Assembly: GCA_021299715.1 (NCBI GenBank)
Contig: JAJTEL010000001.1
Location: forward strand, 333,171-397,170
Length of the DNA stretch: 64,000 nucleotides
Reading direction: 5' to 3'
Source of the DNA: Ilumatobacteraceae bacterium
Lineage (GTDB): Bacteria > Actinomycetota > Acidimicrobiia > Acidimicrobiales > Ilumatobacteraceae
Positions 25,888 through 35,051 of this stretch are shown one piece after another. The translations under genes were made by a program, and so were the position numbers. The notes beneath the pieces were generated by a model. The model worked only from the letters and a program-made list of their open reading frames with translations, searched no databases and was not told the origin of the DNA. The stretch's first letter is position 1; each line of letters begins with the position of its first letter.

Positions 25888-27031
25888 CCCAGTCCCCAAG
25901 AATCCCAAGGTTGTCTCGCCCGACGCACCATCGGGGGCGCAGTATTTTTCTCAACTTCATCACGTTGGCCTGCAAGCGGGGCTTCATGAAATCGGCGTAG
26001 CCCCAGCAGGCGTTATGCATCGCGCCCTTCAGCAACTTCGTCATCGTGAAGAACGTGAACTCACGAACGGAATGAAGTTCACGTACCTGCGACCAGAGAG
26101 ATCTACCAATCCCTCGCTGTTGGTCGAGGGAGCACGTTCGGTCATTGTGGGCATGCGTTCGTATGCGTATGACGATCCCATTGTGGTCAACGACGGAACT
26201 GTGCGTGCGCGAATCGCGCGATATGCATGGGAAGACCACTACGGCATATTGAAAACTTCGCTCACCGCAGTGGCTGCACAACTGCGACGCGACGGACATC
26301 GCGCAACAGTCTTCGCAGACGACAATTCCATTGTCGATCGTGAAATAGCGTGGCTTGCTGGTCTTGGCTGGTACGGCCGAAACGCGAACTTGCTGGTTCC
26401 TGGTAAGGGCAGCATGTTCGTTATTGGATGTGTGGTTACGACGGCCGACTTACCATTTGCAGAAGAAGTTCCTGATGGCTGCGGTACGTGTTCTCGATGC
26501 ATTCCGGCATGCCCCACAAACGCAATTGTTGAATCGGGGGTCATTGACGCCAACAGATGTTTGTCGTGGTTGTTACAGAAGCCTGGAATTTTCAATGCTG
26601 AATATCGCGAAGCGTTAGGCGACCGCATCTATGGCTGCGATGAATGTCAAGTTGTGTGTCCGCCAACAAAAAAGTTCGGAACACAACCCGCGCCGGAAAC
26701 AGTGCAATCGCATGTCAATGTTTTGGCACTGCTGTCACTGTCAGACACTGAACTAGACGCAGCGTGTGATCGCTGGTACGTCCACGACCGCGATATGACA
26801 TGGGTGCGCCGCAATCTTCTCATTGTGTTGGGCAACGTCGGGCAACCGTCGCATTCGGACACTGTGGAAACGCTGCGTCGTTATTTGTCTCATGAACGCC
26901 CAGAGTTGCGGGCACATGCGGTGTGGGCTGCAGCTCGACTAGGGCTCTCGCATCTTCTTCACACGGACGATCCGCATCCCATGGTTGTGACAGAACTACA
27001 GAATCTGCCACCCTTACGGGGCACCTTATGA
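25874..27031 (+). CDS. queG: Epoxyqueuosine reductase
   Basis: This is a 385-residue cobalamin- and Fe-S-dependent enzyme that makes the last step of queuosine synthesis on tRNA. WLAGLGWYGRNANLLVPGKG and GCVVTTADLP form the catalytic core, and CGTCSRCIPACPTNAI with GCDECQVVCPP are the two cluster sites. A C-terminal HEAT-like stretch (VRRNLLIVLGNVGQ to AHAVWAAARLG) is also present, as in full-length QueG. The GTG at 25874 is inside the preceding gene. No other que gene is near. Confidence 0.9.
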   Translation: MPSVSPVPKNPKVVSPDAPSGAQYFSQLHHVGLQAGLHEIGVAPAGVMHRALQQLRHREERELTNGMKFTYLRPERSTNPSLLVEGARSVIVGMRSYAYDDPIVVNDGTVRARIARYAWEDHYGILKTSLTAVAAQLRRDGHRATVFADDNSIVDREIAWLAGLGWYGRNANLLVPGKGSMFVIGCVVTTADLPFAEEVPDGCGTCSRCIPACPTNAIVESGVIDANRCLSWLLQKPGIFNAEYREALGDRIYGCDECQVVCPPTKKFGTQPAPETVQSHVNVLALLSLSDTELDAACDRWYVHDRDMTWVRRNLLIVLGNVGQPSHSDTVETLRRYLSHERPELRAHAVWAAARLGLSHLLHTDDPHPMVVTELQNLPPLRGTL

Positions 27032-28149
27032 AGCATCTTCTTGTCACAAACGACTTCCCGCCGAAAATTGGCGGCATTCAGTCCCTGTTGTGGGAATGGT
27101 GGCGTCGACTTCCGTCCGAATCGTTTGCAGTTCTCACAAGTCCGCATGAAGGCGCACGCCAGTTTGACGCAGAACAGCCATTTCGAGTTGAACGAACTCG
27201 TGAACCGGTGTTGTTGCCACATCCGTGGATGGTGCAGCGCATCAATTCGCTCGCAAAAGATTTTGGCGCCGATTTTGTTGTGTTAGATCCGGCATTGCCA
27301 TTGGGTGTGGTGGGTCGCGCATTGTCATTGCCGTACATGGTGGTGTTACACGGTGCAGAAGTCACCGTTCCTGGTCGACTGCCACTGTCGAAACAAGTCT
27401 TGGGTCACGTCTTGCGTGGCGCCGAACATGTCATTGCTGCTGGCGGTTATCCCGCGCGTGAAGGTCATCATGCAGCGGGTACATCACTTCCCACAACAAT
27501 TGTTCCGCCTGGTGTCGACACCAATCGTTTCGTTCCGTTGTCGGCTGCCGACATTGTGAGTGCTCGAACGAAGTTTGGTTTTGCCGCCGACGATGAGATT
27601 GTTCTTGGCATAAGTCGTCTTGTGCCAAGAAAGGGATTCGACACCGTGATTCGTGCGGTGGCACAGTTGGCGCCCCACAGGCCACGGTTGAAGTTGGTCG
27701 TCGCAAGTACTGGCCGTGATGAAGATCGACTGAAAAAACTTGCGCAAGAACTTTCTGCACCAGTGGTGTTCTTAGGTCGCGTTCCCCACGACGACTTGCC
27801 TGCGCTGTATGGGTGTGCCGATGTGTTTTCCATGATGTGTCGTAACCGTTGGGGTGGTCTAGAACAAGAAGGATTCGGCATTGTCTTTGTGGAAGCAGCG
27901 GCATGTGGGGTGCCCCAAATCGCCGGAGACAGCGGTGGGGCAGCCGAAGCAGTGCAGGATGGTGTCACCGGATTCGTCATGTCCGACCCCACCGATGCGG
28001 CGGGTCTTGCAGCACGCATTGCTCGAATTCTTGATTCGCCCGACATGAAGAAGTCAATGGCAGCAGCGTCTCGACTGCGAGCAGTGACGGAATTCAATTA
28101 CGACGTGTTGGCACAACGTTTAGGTGGAGTACTGAAGGTGGAGCAATGA
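27028..28149 (+). CDS. GT4 glycosyltransferase, PimB-like
   Basis: This is a 373-residue GT-B fold transferase. LLVTNDFPPKIGGIQSLLWE at the N-terminus and VVLHGAEVTVPGRLP are strikingly like the phosphatidylinositol alpha-mannosyltransferase PimB' of mycobacteria. PPGVDTNRF, RLVPRKGFDTVI and the donor-binding EGFGIVFVEAAACGVPQIAG follow. It probably transfers mannose from GDP-mannose to a lipid-linked acceptor at the membrane. The ATG at 27028 overlaps the queG stop by 4 bp. Confidence 0.85.
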   Translation: MKHLLVTNDFPPKIGGIQSLLWEWWRRLPSESFAVLTSPHEGARQFDAEQPFRVERTREPVLLPHPWMVQRINSLAKDFGADFVVLDPALPLGVVGRALSLPYMVVLHGAEVTVPGRLPLSKQVLGHVLRGAEHVIAAGGYPAREGHHAAGTSLPTTIVPPGVDTNRFVPLSAADIVSARTKFGFAADDEIVLGISRLVPRKGFDTVIRAVAQLAPHRPRLKLVVASTGRDEDRLKKLAQELSAPVVFLGRVPHDDLPALYGCADVFSMMCRNRWGGLEQEGFGIVFVEAAACGVPQIAGDSGGAAEAVQDGVTGFVMSDPTDAAGLAARIARILDSPDMKKSMAAASRLRAVTEFNYDVLAQRLGGVLKVEQ

Positions 28150-28658
28150 TGGACAGCGTGAAAGGTTCCGCAATTCTCCGTGTGAACGAGGTGCTCACGG
28201 CAGTGTTCACGCTCACAGCATTTGTCTCGGTCGTTGTTTTTCAACAGCCATGGAAAGCAATTGCTGTTGTTGTAGCCATTGCGTGCTTCTCGGTTGGGGT
28301 TGTGGTGTTCTTGTGGGGGTATTGGGTGGCGGTGCAACGAAGCCGCACCGACAACATTGCCGTGGCGTCGTTGTACTTTCTCGCCGACAAATCGGCTCCG
28401 AAATCTGTCGCAGTGCGCATGAATAGCATTCTCGCGGCGCAGGTCGTCATTGGGATTGCAACTGCGCTCATGCGGTCAACAACCGATGGAAAAGCCGGCA
28501 GCACTCTTGCTTTTGGCATTTTGGTGCCCGTGCTTGGTTTGGGCATGAACGGGCTATGGGGCGCCCTGCACGGCGAATTTTCTCCCCGAAATGGGGGTGC
28601 GTCCACGGGGGTTCCCCCGCAGGACCCCGCGAGCGGGCAAGATGATGGTCATGACTGA
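28146..28658 (+). CDS. Membrane protein, unknown
   Basis: This is a 170-residue protein with about four membrane segments (residues 15-35, 38-60, 96-115 and 125-145) and a short Gly/Pro-rich cytoplasmic tail. No family is recognised. It overlaps the PimB-like gene by 4 bp and is itself overlapped by the SRPBCC gene. A similar order of PimB-like, membrane protein and SRPBCC protein occurs in mycobacteria, which supports a cell-envelope role. Confidence 0.72.
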   Translation: MMDSVKGSAILRVNEVLTAVFTLTAFVSVVVFQQPWKAIAVVVAIACFSVGVVVFLWGYWVAVQRSRTDNIAVASLYFLADKSAPKSVAVRMNSILAAQVVIGIATALMRSTTDGKAGSTLAFGILVPVLGLGMNGLWGALHGEFSPRNGGASTGVPPQDPASGQDDGHD

Positions 28659-29085
28659 TCGCGCTGCTCAGACCACACTCATCAATGCACCCCTGCAACG
28701 GTGCGTCGACATCGTCCTCGATTTCGAGCGGTATCCCGAGTGGGCCAAAGATGTGAAAGAGGCAGTGGTTCGTGGACGCGACGCAGACGGTCGCATCTCT
28801 CGCGTGGAATACCGCGCATCTGCATTAGGCCGAAGCACGCACTACACACTCGAATATGACTATTCCGAGGCACCAGCGCGCTTGTCGTGGCATTTGGTGG
28901 AAGGTGACATCATGCGCGCTTTGAACGGTGCATATTCCTTTGTTGAGGTAGATGGCGGAACACAAGTGTTCTACGAACTCGATATTGAACTTGTAGTGCC
29001 GCTTCCCGGATTTGTGAAGCGTCGAGCTGAAGCACGAATTCTTATCGAGGCCGTCAAGGAATTAAAGGCTCGCGCCGAGTCGTGA
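28642..29085 (+). CDS. SRPBCC / polyketide-cyclase-like protein
   Basis: This is a protein of about 147 residues with a START-like lipid-binding fold: TTLINAPLQRCVDIVLDFERY, PEWAKDVKEAVV, GRISRVEYRASALG, and a C-terminal helix RRAEARILIEAVKELKARA. Related mycobacterial proteins (TB16.3 type) lie near pimB'. Start may be ATG 28642 or ATG 28651, both near the end of the membrane gene. The ligand is unknown. The ROK gene start overlaps its stop by 4 bp. Confidence 0.82.
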   Translation: MMVMTDRAAQTTLINAPLQRCVDIVLDFERYPEWAKDVKEAVVRGRDADGRISRVEYRASALGRSTHYTLEYDYSEAPARLSWHLVEGDIMRALNGAYSFVEVDGGTQVFYELDIELVVPLPGFVKRRAEARILIEAVKELKARAES

Positions 29086-29945
29086 ACCACGTCGGAATCG
29101 ACGTTGGTGGCACAAAATGTCACGGCGTCCTCGTCGATGAATTGGGCGCCATTCTTGCGGAGGTGCGTTACCCCACGCCGCACGCATCTGAACTCGTTGC
29201 GTTGTTGGAATCGATGTTCCGAGAACTTGGCGGTCATGCAACATTGGGTATTGGGGTTCCTGGTCTCATCTCTCACGAAGGAATCGTGCGTGCATCACCA
29301 AACCTGAAAGGTGCGCACAACACTCCGGTTGGTCCAGCGCTGCGTAGTTCGCTTGGCATCTCTGTGCATGTAGAAAACGATGCAACGTCGGCAGCATTTG
29401 GCGAGTGGCAAGTTGGTGCGGCACGTGGTGCGCAGAACGCAGTCATGGTCACTCTGGGTACCGGTATTGGTGGTGGCATTGTGATGGGAAACGTGTTGCA
29501 TCGTGGTGCTCACGGATTCGCGGGCGAGATTGGCCACATGGTGGTTGAGCGCAACGGCATTCAGTGCCCGTGCGGTTTGCGCGGGTGTTGGGAACGATAT
29601 GCGTCGGGTTCAGCGTTGAAGCATCTGAGTGGTGGTCTCAGCGGAGAAGACGTCTTCAAAGCATTTCACGCAGGTGACGAAGCCGCTGGTGCTGTCATCG
29701 ACACGTATGCCGAATGGATTGCAATTGGCCTTGCCAGCCTTACAAACATCTGTGACCCGGAAATAATTGTGATTGGTGGCGGTGTTGTGGAGTCGTTTGC
29801 TGGCGACCTAACGGTGGTCACCAATCATTTAGCAAAAGAGTTGTATTCATCGGATGCGCGTCCGCATCCACGTGTTGTTGCCGCATCTCTTGGCGAGCGT
29901 GCGGGCGCAATAGGTGCTGCGTTGTTGGTGTCACACAACACTTAG
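29082..29945 (+). CDS. ROK-family sugar kinase (glucokinase-like)
   Basis: This is a 287-residue kinase with the N-terminal phosphate loop GIDVGGTKCHGVLVDE, the VENDATSAAFGEW catalytic region and the ROK zinc motif CPCGLRGCWERYASGSAL. Glucose is the commonest substrate, and polyphosphate-dependent relatives exist among actinobacteria. It ends the plus-strand run that starts at whiB, and its last 4 bp overlap the end of the converging glycerol kinase gene. Confidence 0.88.
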   Translation: MNHVGIDVGGTKCHGVLVDELGAILAEVRYPTPHASELVALLESMFRELGGHATLGIGVPGLISHEGIVRASPNLKGAHNTPVGPALRSSLGISVHVENDATSAAFGEWQVGAARGAQNAVMVTLGTGIGGGIVMGNVLHRGAHGFAGEIGHMVVERNGIQCPCGLRGCWERYASGSALKHLSGGLSGEDVFKAFHAGDEAAGAVIDTYAEWIAIGLASLTNICDPEIIVIGGGVVESFAGDLTVVTNHLAKELYSSDARPHPRVVAASLGERAGAIGAALLVSHNT

Positions 29946-31408
29946 TCAATGGTGGTATCGGCCCACCGCCGTGATCGTTCTACCGCACGCAACCATTGTT
30001 CATGATGTCCACTTGGTTCCTGTGGAGTGAACTTCTTGTCGAGTTGCCACATTTCTGCGATTTCGTTCGTTGACGACCACACGCCTTCTGCTAACCCTGC
30101 CAAATACGCAGCGCCAAGAGCGGTTGTTTCATGGTCGGTGGGTCGAAGTACAGGCACGCCTAGCTCATTTGATTGCCGTTGCAGCATGGCATCCATCACG
30201 GAGGCACCGCCGTCAACGCGCAATTCGTTCAAACGAACGCCACCCGCCAATGTCATTGCGTCGATTGCATCTCGTGTTTGGAAAACCATTGCGTCAACAA
30301 CTGCTCGCGCAATGTGAGCGCGCGTTGTTCCGCGTGTAATGCCAACAATGGTTCCCCGCGCATACGGGTCCCACCACGGACTACCAAGACCTGTGAAAGC
30401 AGGAACAACAAACACTCCACCTGAATCGGGAACTGACTCTGCCAATGCGCCAATGTCTGATGAAGTGGCGATAATTCCCAGTCCGTCTCGTAGCCATTGA
30501 ACTGCGGCACCAGTGACAAAGATGGCGCCTTCAAGTGCATAGACCGGAGCGCCATCGCCAAGATCCCACGCGACAGTGGTGAGCATTCCGTCCGTTGGTG
30601 CCGGACACGTAGTTCCCACATTCAGCAAAACAAAACTTCCTGTGCCGTAGGTGTTTTTTGCCATGCCAGGTGTTGTGCACACTTGACCAAACAATGCAGA
30701 TTGTTGATCTCCGGCAATTCCTGAAATGGGAATGTTGTTGGGAACACCGGGGACTTCGGCTGTGACTCCGTAACGCGAACTAGATGGTTGAACGTTTGCC
30801 AATGCTGAACGGGGCACGCCCAGAAGGTCGCACATCTCGTCGCTCCATTCCATGGAATGGATGTTGAACAACATGGTGCGACTTGCGTTGCTTGGGTCGG
30901 TCACAAACGAGGCACCGTTTGTCAGTTTCCACACCAACCACGTGTCAATTGTTCCGATTCGCAGATGTTGCGCTGGCGGTGGCGTTGAATTGCGCAGTAT
31001 CCACGCCGCCTTCGTGCCAGAAAAATATGGGTCAAGCACAAGTCCCGTGGTGTTGCGAACTGTAGTGAGGTGGGGGAGAAGGTCGTCACATGTGGAAGCA
31101 GTGCGTCGGTCTTGCCAGACGATGGCGGGTGCAATTGGTTCGCCCGTGCGGGCATCCCACGCAACAACAGTTTCTCGTTGGTTGGTAATGCCAATTGCTG
31201 CCACTGGTTGAGATAACTGTTGAACAACGTCGGCAATGGTGTGCGCCATTGCATTCCAAATTTCGTTCGCGTCGTGTTCGACCCAGCCCGGTTGAGGAAA
31301 GTATTGAGTGAATTCGCGGTACGACGAAAAAGATGGCGTTCCGTCGTCGAACACTGCACGGGTGCGCACTCCGGTGGTGCCAGCATCGAGAGCAAGAACA
31401 ACTGTCAT
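29942..31408 (-). CDS. glpK: Glycerol kinase
   Basis: This is a 488-residue FGGY kinase that makes glycerol-3-phosphate. The GlpK hallmarks are intact: ALDAGTTGVRTRAVFDD, GITNQRETVVAWDARTG, AIVWQDRRTA, YFSGTKAAWIL, GIAGDQQSALFGQ, NTYGTGSFVLLNVG and LRVDGGASVMDAMLQ. AGGAGGT lies just before the ATG at 31408, an optimal ribosome site. It is separate from the glpD operon, which has its own FGGY kinase. Confidence 0.92.
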   Translation of the reverse strand: MTVVLALDAGTTGVRTRAVFDDGTPSFSSYREFTQYFPQPGWVEHDANEIWNAMAHTIADVVQQLSQPVAAIGITNQRETVVAWDARTGEPIAPAIVWQDRRTASTCDDLLPHLTTVRNTTGLVLDPYFSGTKAAWILRNSTPPPAQHLRIGTIDTWLVWKLTNGASFVTDPSNASRTMLFNIHSMEWSDEMCDLLGVPRSALANVQPSSSRYGVTAEVPGVPNNIPISGIAGDQQSALFGQVCTTPGMAKNTYGTGSFVLLNVGTTCPAPTDGMLTTVAWDLGDGAPVYALEGAIFVTGAAVQWLRDGLGIIATSSDIGALAESVPDSGGVFVVPAFTGLGSPWWDPYARGTIVGITRGTTRAHIARAVVDAMVFQTRDAIDAMTLAGGVRLNELRVDGGASVMDAMLQRQSNELGVPVLRPTDHETTALGAAYLAGLAEGVWSSTNEIAEMWQLDKKFTPQEPSGHHEQWLRAVERSRRWADTTID

Positions 31409-31416
31409 GTGACCTC

Positions 31417-32199
31417 CTACGAAGTGTGTGCGATGAGCGAGATGAGTTGTTGTTGTATTCCGGGCTGTGCAGCCAAGACTTGGGCAGGGGTGACGCTGTG
31501 GCCCTCGTAGTTTGTCACCAGTGCCCCCGCCTCTGTTGCTATGACGTGACCTGCAACCAGATCCCACGAATGAAGATGCTCTTCAAAGTAGGCGTCGTAG
31601 CGTCCGCACGCAACGAAACATAAATCAATCGCCGCTGCACCAAATCTGCGTATGTCGCGAATGTGTGTGATCATGTGTGCAACACGTGCAGCATGTTCGC
31701 CGCGCTCATGCACGCGGTAACTAAATCCGGTGCACACGAGAGCGTCGGCGAGATTGTCGTTTTGGCGTACTCCAATGGGAGTTCCGTTGAGCCATGCTCC
31801 TTCACCGCGAATACCAGTAAACATTTCGCCAAGCGCTGGTGCGTACACCACCCCTACAAGTGGACCATGTTCGTCGACTGCGCCAATCGATACAGCCCAC
31901 ATGGGAATGTCAAAGTAGAAATTAGATGTTCCGTCGATGGGGTCTATGTGCCACGTAATTCCTGATGTGCCGTGGGTGTTCGAACCTTCTTCGCCGATGA
32001 TGGCGTCGTCAGGACGAAGTTGTGCAAGACCCTGAGTAATCATCTCTTCGCTGGCTTTGTCGTACTGAGTCACCATGTCGGTAGGTGAGGATTTCGTTGT
32101 GGCAGAAACATTGCCACTCTTGCGTCCGTGTAGCGCCATGTCGCCAGCACGACGCGCAAGTTGTTCTGCAACGTCAAGTAGTTCGCGGCGAGATGTCAT
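31417..32199 (-). CDS. Inositol monophosphatase family protein
   Basis: This is a 260-residue Mg-dependent phosphatase. GEEGSN, WHIDPIDGTSNFYFDIP and HSWDLVAGHVIATEAGA supply the metal- and substrate-binding residues. Relatives act on inositol-1-phosphate, histidinol phosphate or fructose-1,6-bisphosphate, and the PimB-like gene nearby makes an inositol-lipid role attractive but unproven. The ATG at 32199 overlaps the stop of the small membrane gene (ATGA), and glpK follows 8 bp downstream. The longer frame to 32709 runs into dinB and is rejected. Confidence 0.88.
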   Translation of the reverse strand: MTSRRELLDVAEQLARRAGDMALHGRKSGNVSATTKSSPTDMVTQYDKASEEMITQGLAQLRPDDAIIGEEGSNTHGTSGITWHIDPIDGTSNFYFDIPMWAVSIGAVDEHGPLVGVVYAPALGEMFTGIRGEGAWLNGTPIGVRQNDNLADALVCTGFSYRVHERGEHAARVAHMITHIRDIRRFGAAAIDLCFVACGRYDAYFEEHLHSWDLVAGHVIATEAGALVTNYEGHSVTPAQVLAAQPGIQQQLISLIAHTS

Positions 32200-32474
32200 C
32201 GCGAAGACCGGTCGGCCATCTCGCGCCATTCTCCAAGAGCGCGCAACACCAGCACCGACACAATTGCAGTGCCACCTGCGCTCAACACTGAGCCAGTCAA
32301 GATTCCGAGTCCGAGTGGAAGACCGCAGTCTCCGTCGCACTGCACATCGACAAGTGAATATCCGATGAGTCCGCCGGCAAGTCCCCCAATGAGAATGGAG
32401 ATGAACGCCATGACGCGAGCAGCGGTGGAGGGGAGAGCAGAAAGTGAATCGGTGGGGTCTGGCACGTTCCCCAT
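32196..32474 (-). CDS. Small two-helix membrane protein, unknown
   Basis: This is a 92-residue protein with two membrane segments (about residues 20-42 and 55-78) joined by a loop containing VQCDGDCG, whose two Cys may form a disulfide outside the membrane. No family is recognised. It is the first gene of the run with the inositol-monophosphatase and glpK genes, 39 bp divergent from dinB, and overlaps the next start by 4 bp. Confidence 0.65.
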   Translation of the reverse strand: MGNVPDPTDSLSALPSTAARVMAFISILIGGLAGGLIGYSLVDVQCDGDCGLPLGLGILTGSVLSAGGTAIVSVLVLRALGEWREMADRSSR

Positions 32475-32513
32475 CGTAGGCGTGGACTCTGCAACCTGAA
32501 CTAGCGTCCCTCA

Positions 32514-33794
32514 GTGATGGCCCCGAATCGTTCAATTCTGCACATAGATATGAATGCGTTCTACGTGTCGGTGGAACTACGGCGCCGCCCCGAATTGCGC
32601 GGGCTTCCTGTGGTGGTGGGTGGCACGGGTGGCCGAGGAGTGGTGTCGGCCGCATCGTATGAGGCGCGACAATTTGGTGTTCACTCGGCGCTGTCATCTG
32701 CGGTAGCAAAACGTCTCTGTCCTCAGGCGGTGTTTATTCATCCAGACATGGAGCACTATCTCGATGTCAGCCACCAATTGCGGGTTCTGTTTGAGGAATT
32801 CACCCCGCTTGTGGAGCAGATCTCTGTCGACGAAGCGTTCTTAGATGTGACGGGTGCAGGTGCGTTACTTGGTACGGCAGCCGAAGTGGCGCAGCAATTG
32901 CGTCAACGCGTCATTGATCACATGCAGTTGCCATGCACAGTGGGTATTGCGCCGAACAAGTTCATTTCAAAAATGGCGTCGGAACACGCGAAGCCTCGCG
33001 CATCGCAAAAGGGAATCGATCCGGGATTTGGAATCTTCGAAGTACGACCGGGAGAAGAACTCGATTTTCTTCATCCGCTTTCTGTGCAAAGTCTGTGGGG
33101 AGTTGGACCCAAAACTTTGGCACGGCTTGACACTTTGGGTATTCACACCATTGGTGATTTGGCGGCACTCAACGTGGAGGTGTTGTGTTCGGCCGTGGGT
33201 GATGCTCATGGCAGACATTTGCACGCTTTGTCGCAGGGTATAGATGAACGAACAGTTGAGCCCGAACGGCATGCAAAATCCATCGGACACGAAGAGACTT
33301 TCTCTCACGACATCTCTGACTACGACGACCTGCGGCACCATCTCGTCAGACTGTGTGACGCGGTTGCAAAACGCACTCGCGATTCCGGCGTTGCTGCCGG
33401 CACTGTCATGTTGAAAGTGAAATTCTCGTCATTCGACACCATTACGCGATCAACAACACCGTCGGTTCCGCTGACAACTGGCCCCTCTATGGTGGCCGCT
33501 CTCGAACCACTTTTGACTGCCATCGATATCAGCCAGGGTGTTCGACTTCTTGGTGTTCACGCTCAGAAGTTGTCTGAGGAGCGTCCGGGAGCACTCACCT
33601 TATTTGACATGAGTACAGAGGGAGAAGCCAGCTTGGCCGACATTGAAGAACAATGGGTTCCAGCGAGTCGGGCAATTGATTCCATTGTCGAGAAGTTTGG
33701 CGAAGGTGTCATTGGGCCAGCTAGTTCTCTCGATTCGCATCGTCCCGGCATGAATCGATTCGGGGTCCCTGACGAGCCTGCTGGTGATTCCTGA
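32514..33794 (+). CDS. dinB: DNA polymerase IV (Y family)
   Basis: This is a 426-residue lesion-bypass polymerase. ILHIDMNAFYVSVELRRRPE holds the first metal Asp, SYEARQFGVHSAL the nucleotide pocket, and EQISVDEAFLDVTGA the catalytic DE pair. VGIAPNKFISKMASEHAKP, the helix-hairpin-helix LWGVGPKTLARL and a little-finger domain follow. GTG 32514 and ATG 32517 are adjacent possible starts. No beta-clamp motif is obvious at the extreme C-terminus. I see no LexA box in the 39-bp upstream gap. Confidence 0.93.
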   Translation: MMAPNRSILHIDMNAFYVSVELRRRPELRGLPVVVGGTGGRGVVSAASYEARQFGVHSALSSAVAKRLCPQAVFIHPDMEHYLDVSHQLRVLFEEFTPLVEQISVDEAFLDVTGAGALLGTAAEVAQQLRQRVIDHMQLPCTVGIAPNKFISKMASEHAKPRASQKGIDPGFGIFEVRPGEELDFLHPLSVQSLWGVGPKTLARLDTLGIHTIGDLAALNVEVLCSAVGDAHGRHLHALSQGIDERTVEPERHAKSIGHEETFSHDISDYDDLRHHLVRLCDAVAKRTRDSGVAAGTVMLKVKFSSFDTITRSTTPSVPLTTGPSMVAALEPLLTAIDISQGVRLLGVHAQKLSEERPGALTLFDMSTEGEASLADIEEQWVPASRAIDSIVEKFGEGVIGPASSLDSHRPGMNRFGVPDEPAGDS

Positions 33795-33869
33795 AAATAT
33801 TCCCCGTTCGGGAGGAAAAACCTGACCTTCTGAATTGTGTTCCGTTGCGCGGGGTGCGAAAATTAAGAC

Positions 33870-34199
33870 GTGCCATTGTCAGATGATGAACAGCGAATTC
33901 TTAGAGAAATCGAAGACCAACTCAGTGCCGACGAGAAATTTGCGTCTGCAGTCTCGTCGTCTGGTCTGTACCGCCATTCAGCGCGGCGAGTCACATGGTC
34001 GTTGGTGGGAATGTTGGTGTGTCTTGTGGCGGTTGTCCTCACACTGCAAATTCACTACCTCGTTGCGTTCGTTGCGTTTGTCGGAATGCTTGGCTGTGCA
34101 CTGAATATTGAGCGACAACTTCGTCTTATTGGCCGTGCCGGTGTTCAAGACCTTGCACAGAAAATGCCAAAACCGCGGGTGCGGTTTCCACGCGACTAA
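33870..34199 (+). CDS. DUF3040 family membrane protein
   Basis: This is a 109-residue actinobacterial protein. MPLSDDEQRILREIEDQLSA at the start is the DUF3040 signature, followed by two adjacent membrane helices (about residues 42-60 and 63-80) and a basic C-terminus. In many actinobacteria it lies near dinB and the division cluster, as here. No function is known. It begins at GTG; the 75-bp gap from dinB shows no clear terminator. Confidence 0.85.
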   Translation: MPLSDDEQRILREIEDQLSADEKFASAVSSSGLYRHSARRVTWSLVGMLVCLVAVVLTLQIHYLVAFVAFVGMLGCALNIERQLRLIGRAGVQDLAQKMPKPRVRFPRD

Positions 34200-34201
34200 A
34201 T

Positions 34202-34483
34202 ATGTCGGCTTCGGGCGCACGCGCACTTCTTCGTCCGAACATCATCGGGGCCATCGTGGCCAGACCATCGTTGTGGTTCACTGCAGTACGCCAGGTGGCA
34301 CGCCTCGCTCCTCACGGGTGGTGGCGGCGGCGGCCTTTTCTTCCTGTTCCACGCCCCGATTACCTTGAGTTTCGCTTGGTCACCCAATATGGCGGCGGAC
34401 ACGGAGTCGCCCAGGGCGACATACGAGCTGTCGATGTGGTGGACTATCTGCAATGGTGCAAAGACTGGGATGCAGGGAAATGA
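34202..34483 (+). CDS. Small conserved-looking protein, unknown
   Basis: This is a 93-residue protein starting 2 bp after DUF3040. It is basic in the first half (GWWRRRPFLPVPRPDYLEFR) and contains TQYGGGHG and VVDYLQWCKDWD. No signal peptide or membrane helix is clear, and I recognise no family. Tight spacing, and a C-terminal half unlike random translation, support a real gene. Confidence 0.62.
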   Translation: MSASGARALLRPNIIGAIVARPSLWFTAVRQVARLAPHGWWRRRPFLPVPRPDYLEFRLVTQYGGGHGVAQGDIRAVDVVDYLQWCKDWDAGK

Positions 34484-34535
34484 GCAGGCGCGTGTCTCTC
34501 GTTGTGTCATTCCGTAGGACACGGGTCAGATAATC

Positions 34536-35033
34536 ATGAGGAGCGCGCTCGTACTCAATGCAACGTACGAACCGCTCAGTGTTGTGTCGGCTCGGCGAGC
34601 TATTTGCTTGGTGCTTCTCGACAAAGCAGACATTGTTGCCGACGATGGCACACAAATTCATTCCGAACGTATGTCAATGTCGTCGCCCATTGTGATTCGG
34701 CTGCGTTACGTAGTGAAGGTTCCGTATCACCGCAATACGGCCATGTCTCGTCGTGCAGTTTTTGCTCGCGACAATCACAAATGTGGCTATTGCGGAAATC
34801 ATGCCGACAGCATCGACCACGTTCTACCGCGTTCGCGGGGTGGGAAGAATGTCTGGGAGAACGTCATTGCGGCTTGTCGCGCTTGCAATTTGCGCAAACG
34901 CGATCGCACTCCGGAAGAAGCCGGCATGAAATTGTCGTCAGTTCCGCGTGCGCCACGTGAAATGTCATGGATTGTCTATGCGGTTCCGCGAGTTCCTGAG
35001 GAATGGAAGCCCTACTTGGCTGAGGCCAGCTGA
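34536..35033 (+). CDS. HNH endonuclease family protein
   Basis: This is a 165-residue protein. The N-terminus RSALVLNATYEPLSVVSARR is typical of a widespread group of HNH proteins, and the nuclease core is CGYCGNHADSIDHVLPRSRG then NVIAACRACNLRKRDRTPEE, with two CxxC pairs that bind zinc and the DH/N residues of the active site. These single-copy genes are not linked to mobile elements here. The role is unknown, perhaps DNA repair. Confidence 0.88.
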   Translation: MRSALVLNATYEPLSVVSARRAICLVLLDKADIVADDGTQIHSERMSMSSPIVIRLRYVVKVPYHRNTAMSRRAVFARDNHKCGYCGNHADSIDHVLPRSRGGKNVWENVIAACRACNLRKRDRTPEEAGMKLSSVPRAPREMSWIVYAVPRVPEEWKPYLAEAS

Positions 35034-35051
35034 ACCGACAAGAGTGTCGTT

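Noticed and set aside
32200-32709. Extension of the inositol-monophosphatase frame
   Set aside because: It overlaps the small membrane gene and dinB and is Arg/His-rich nonsense; ATG 32199 overlaps the upstream stop as a normal coupled start.
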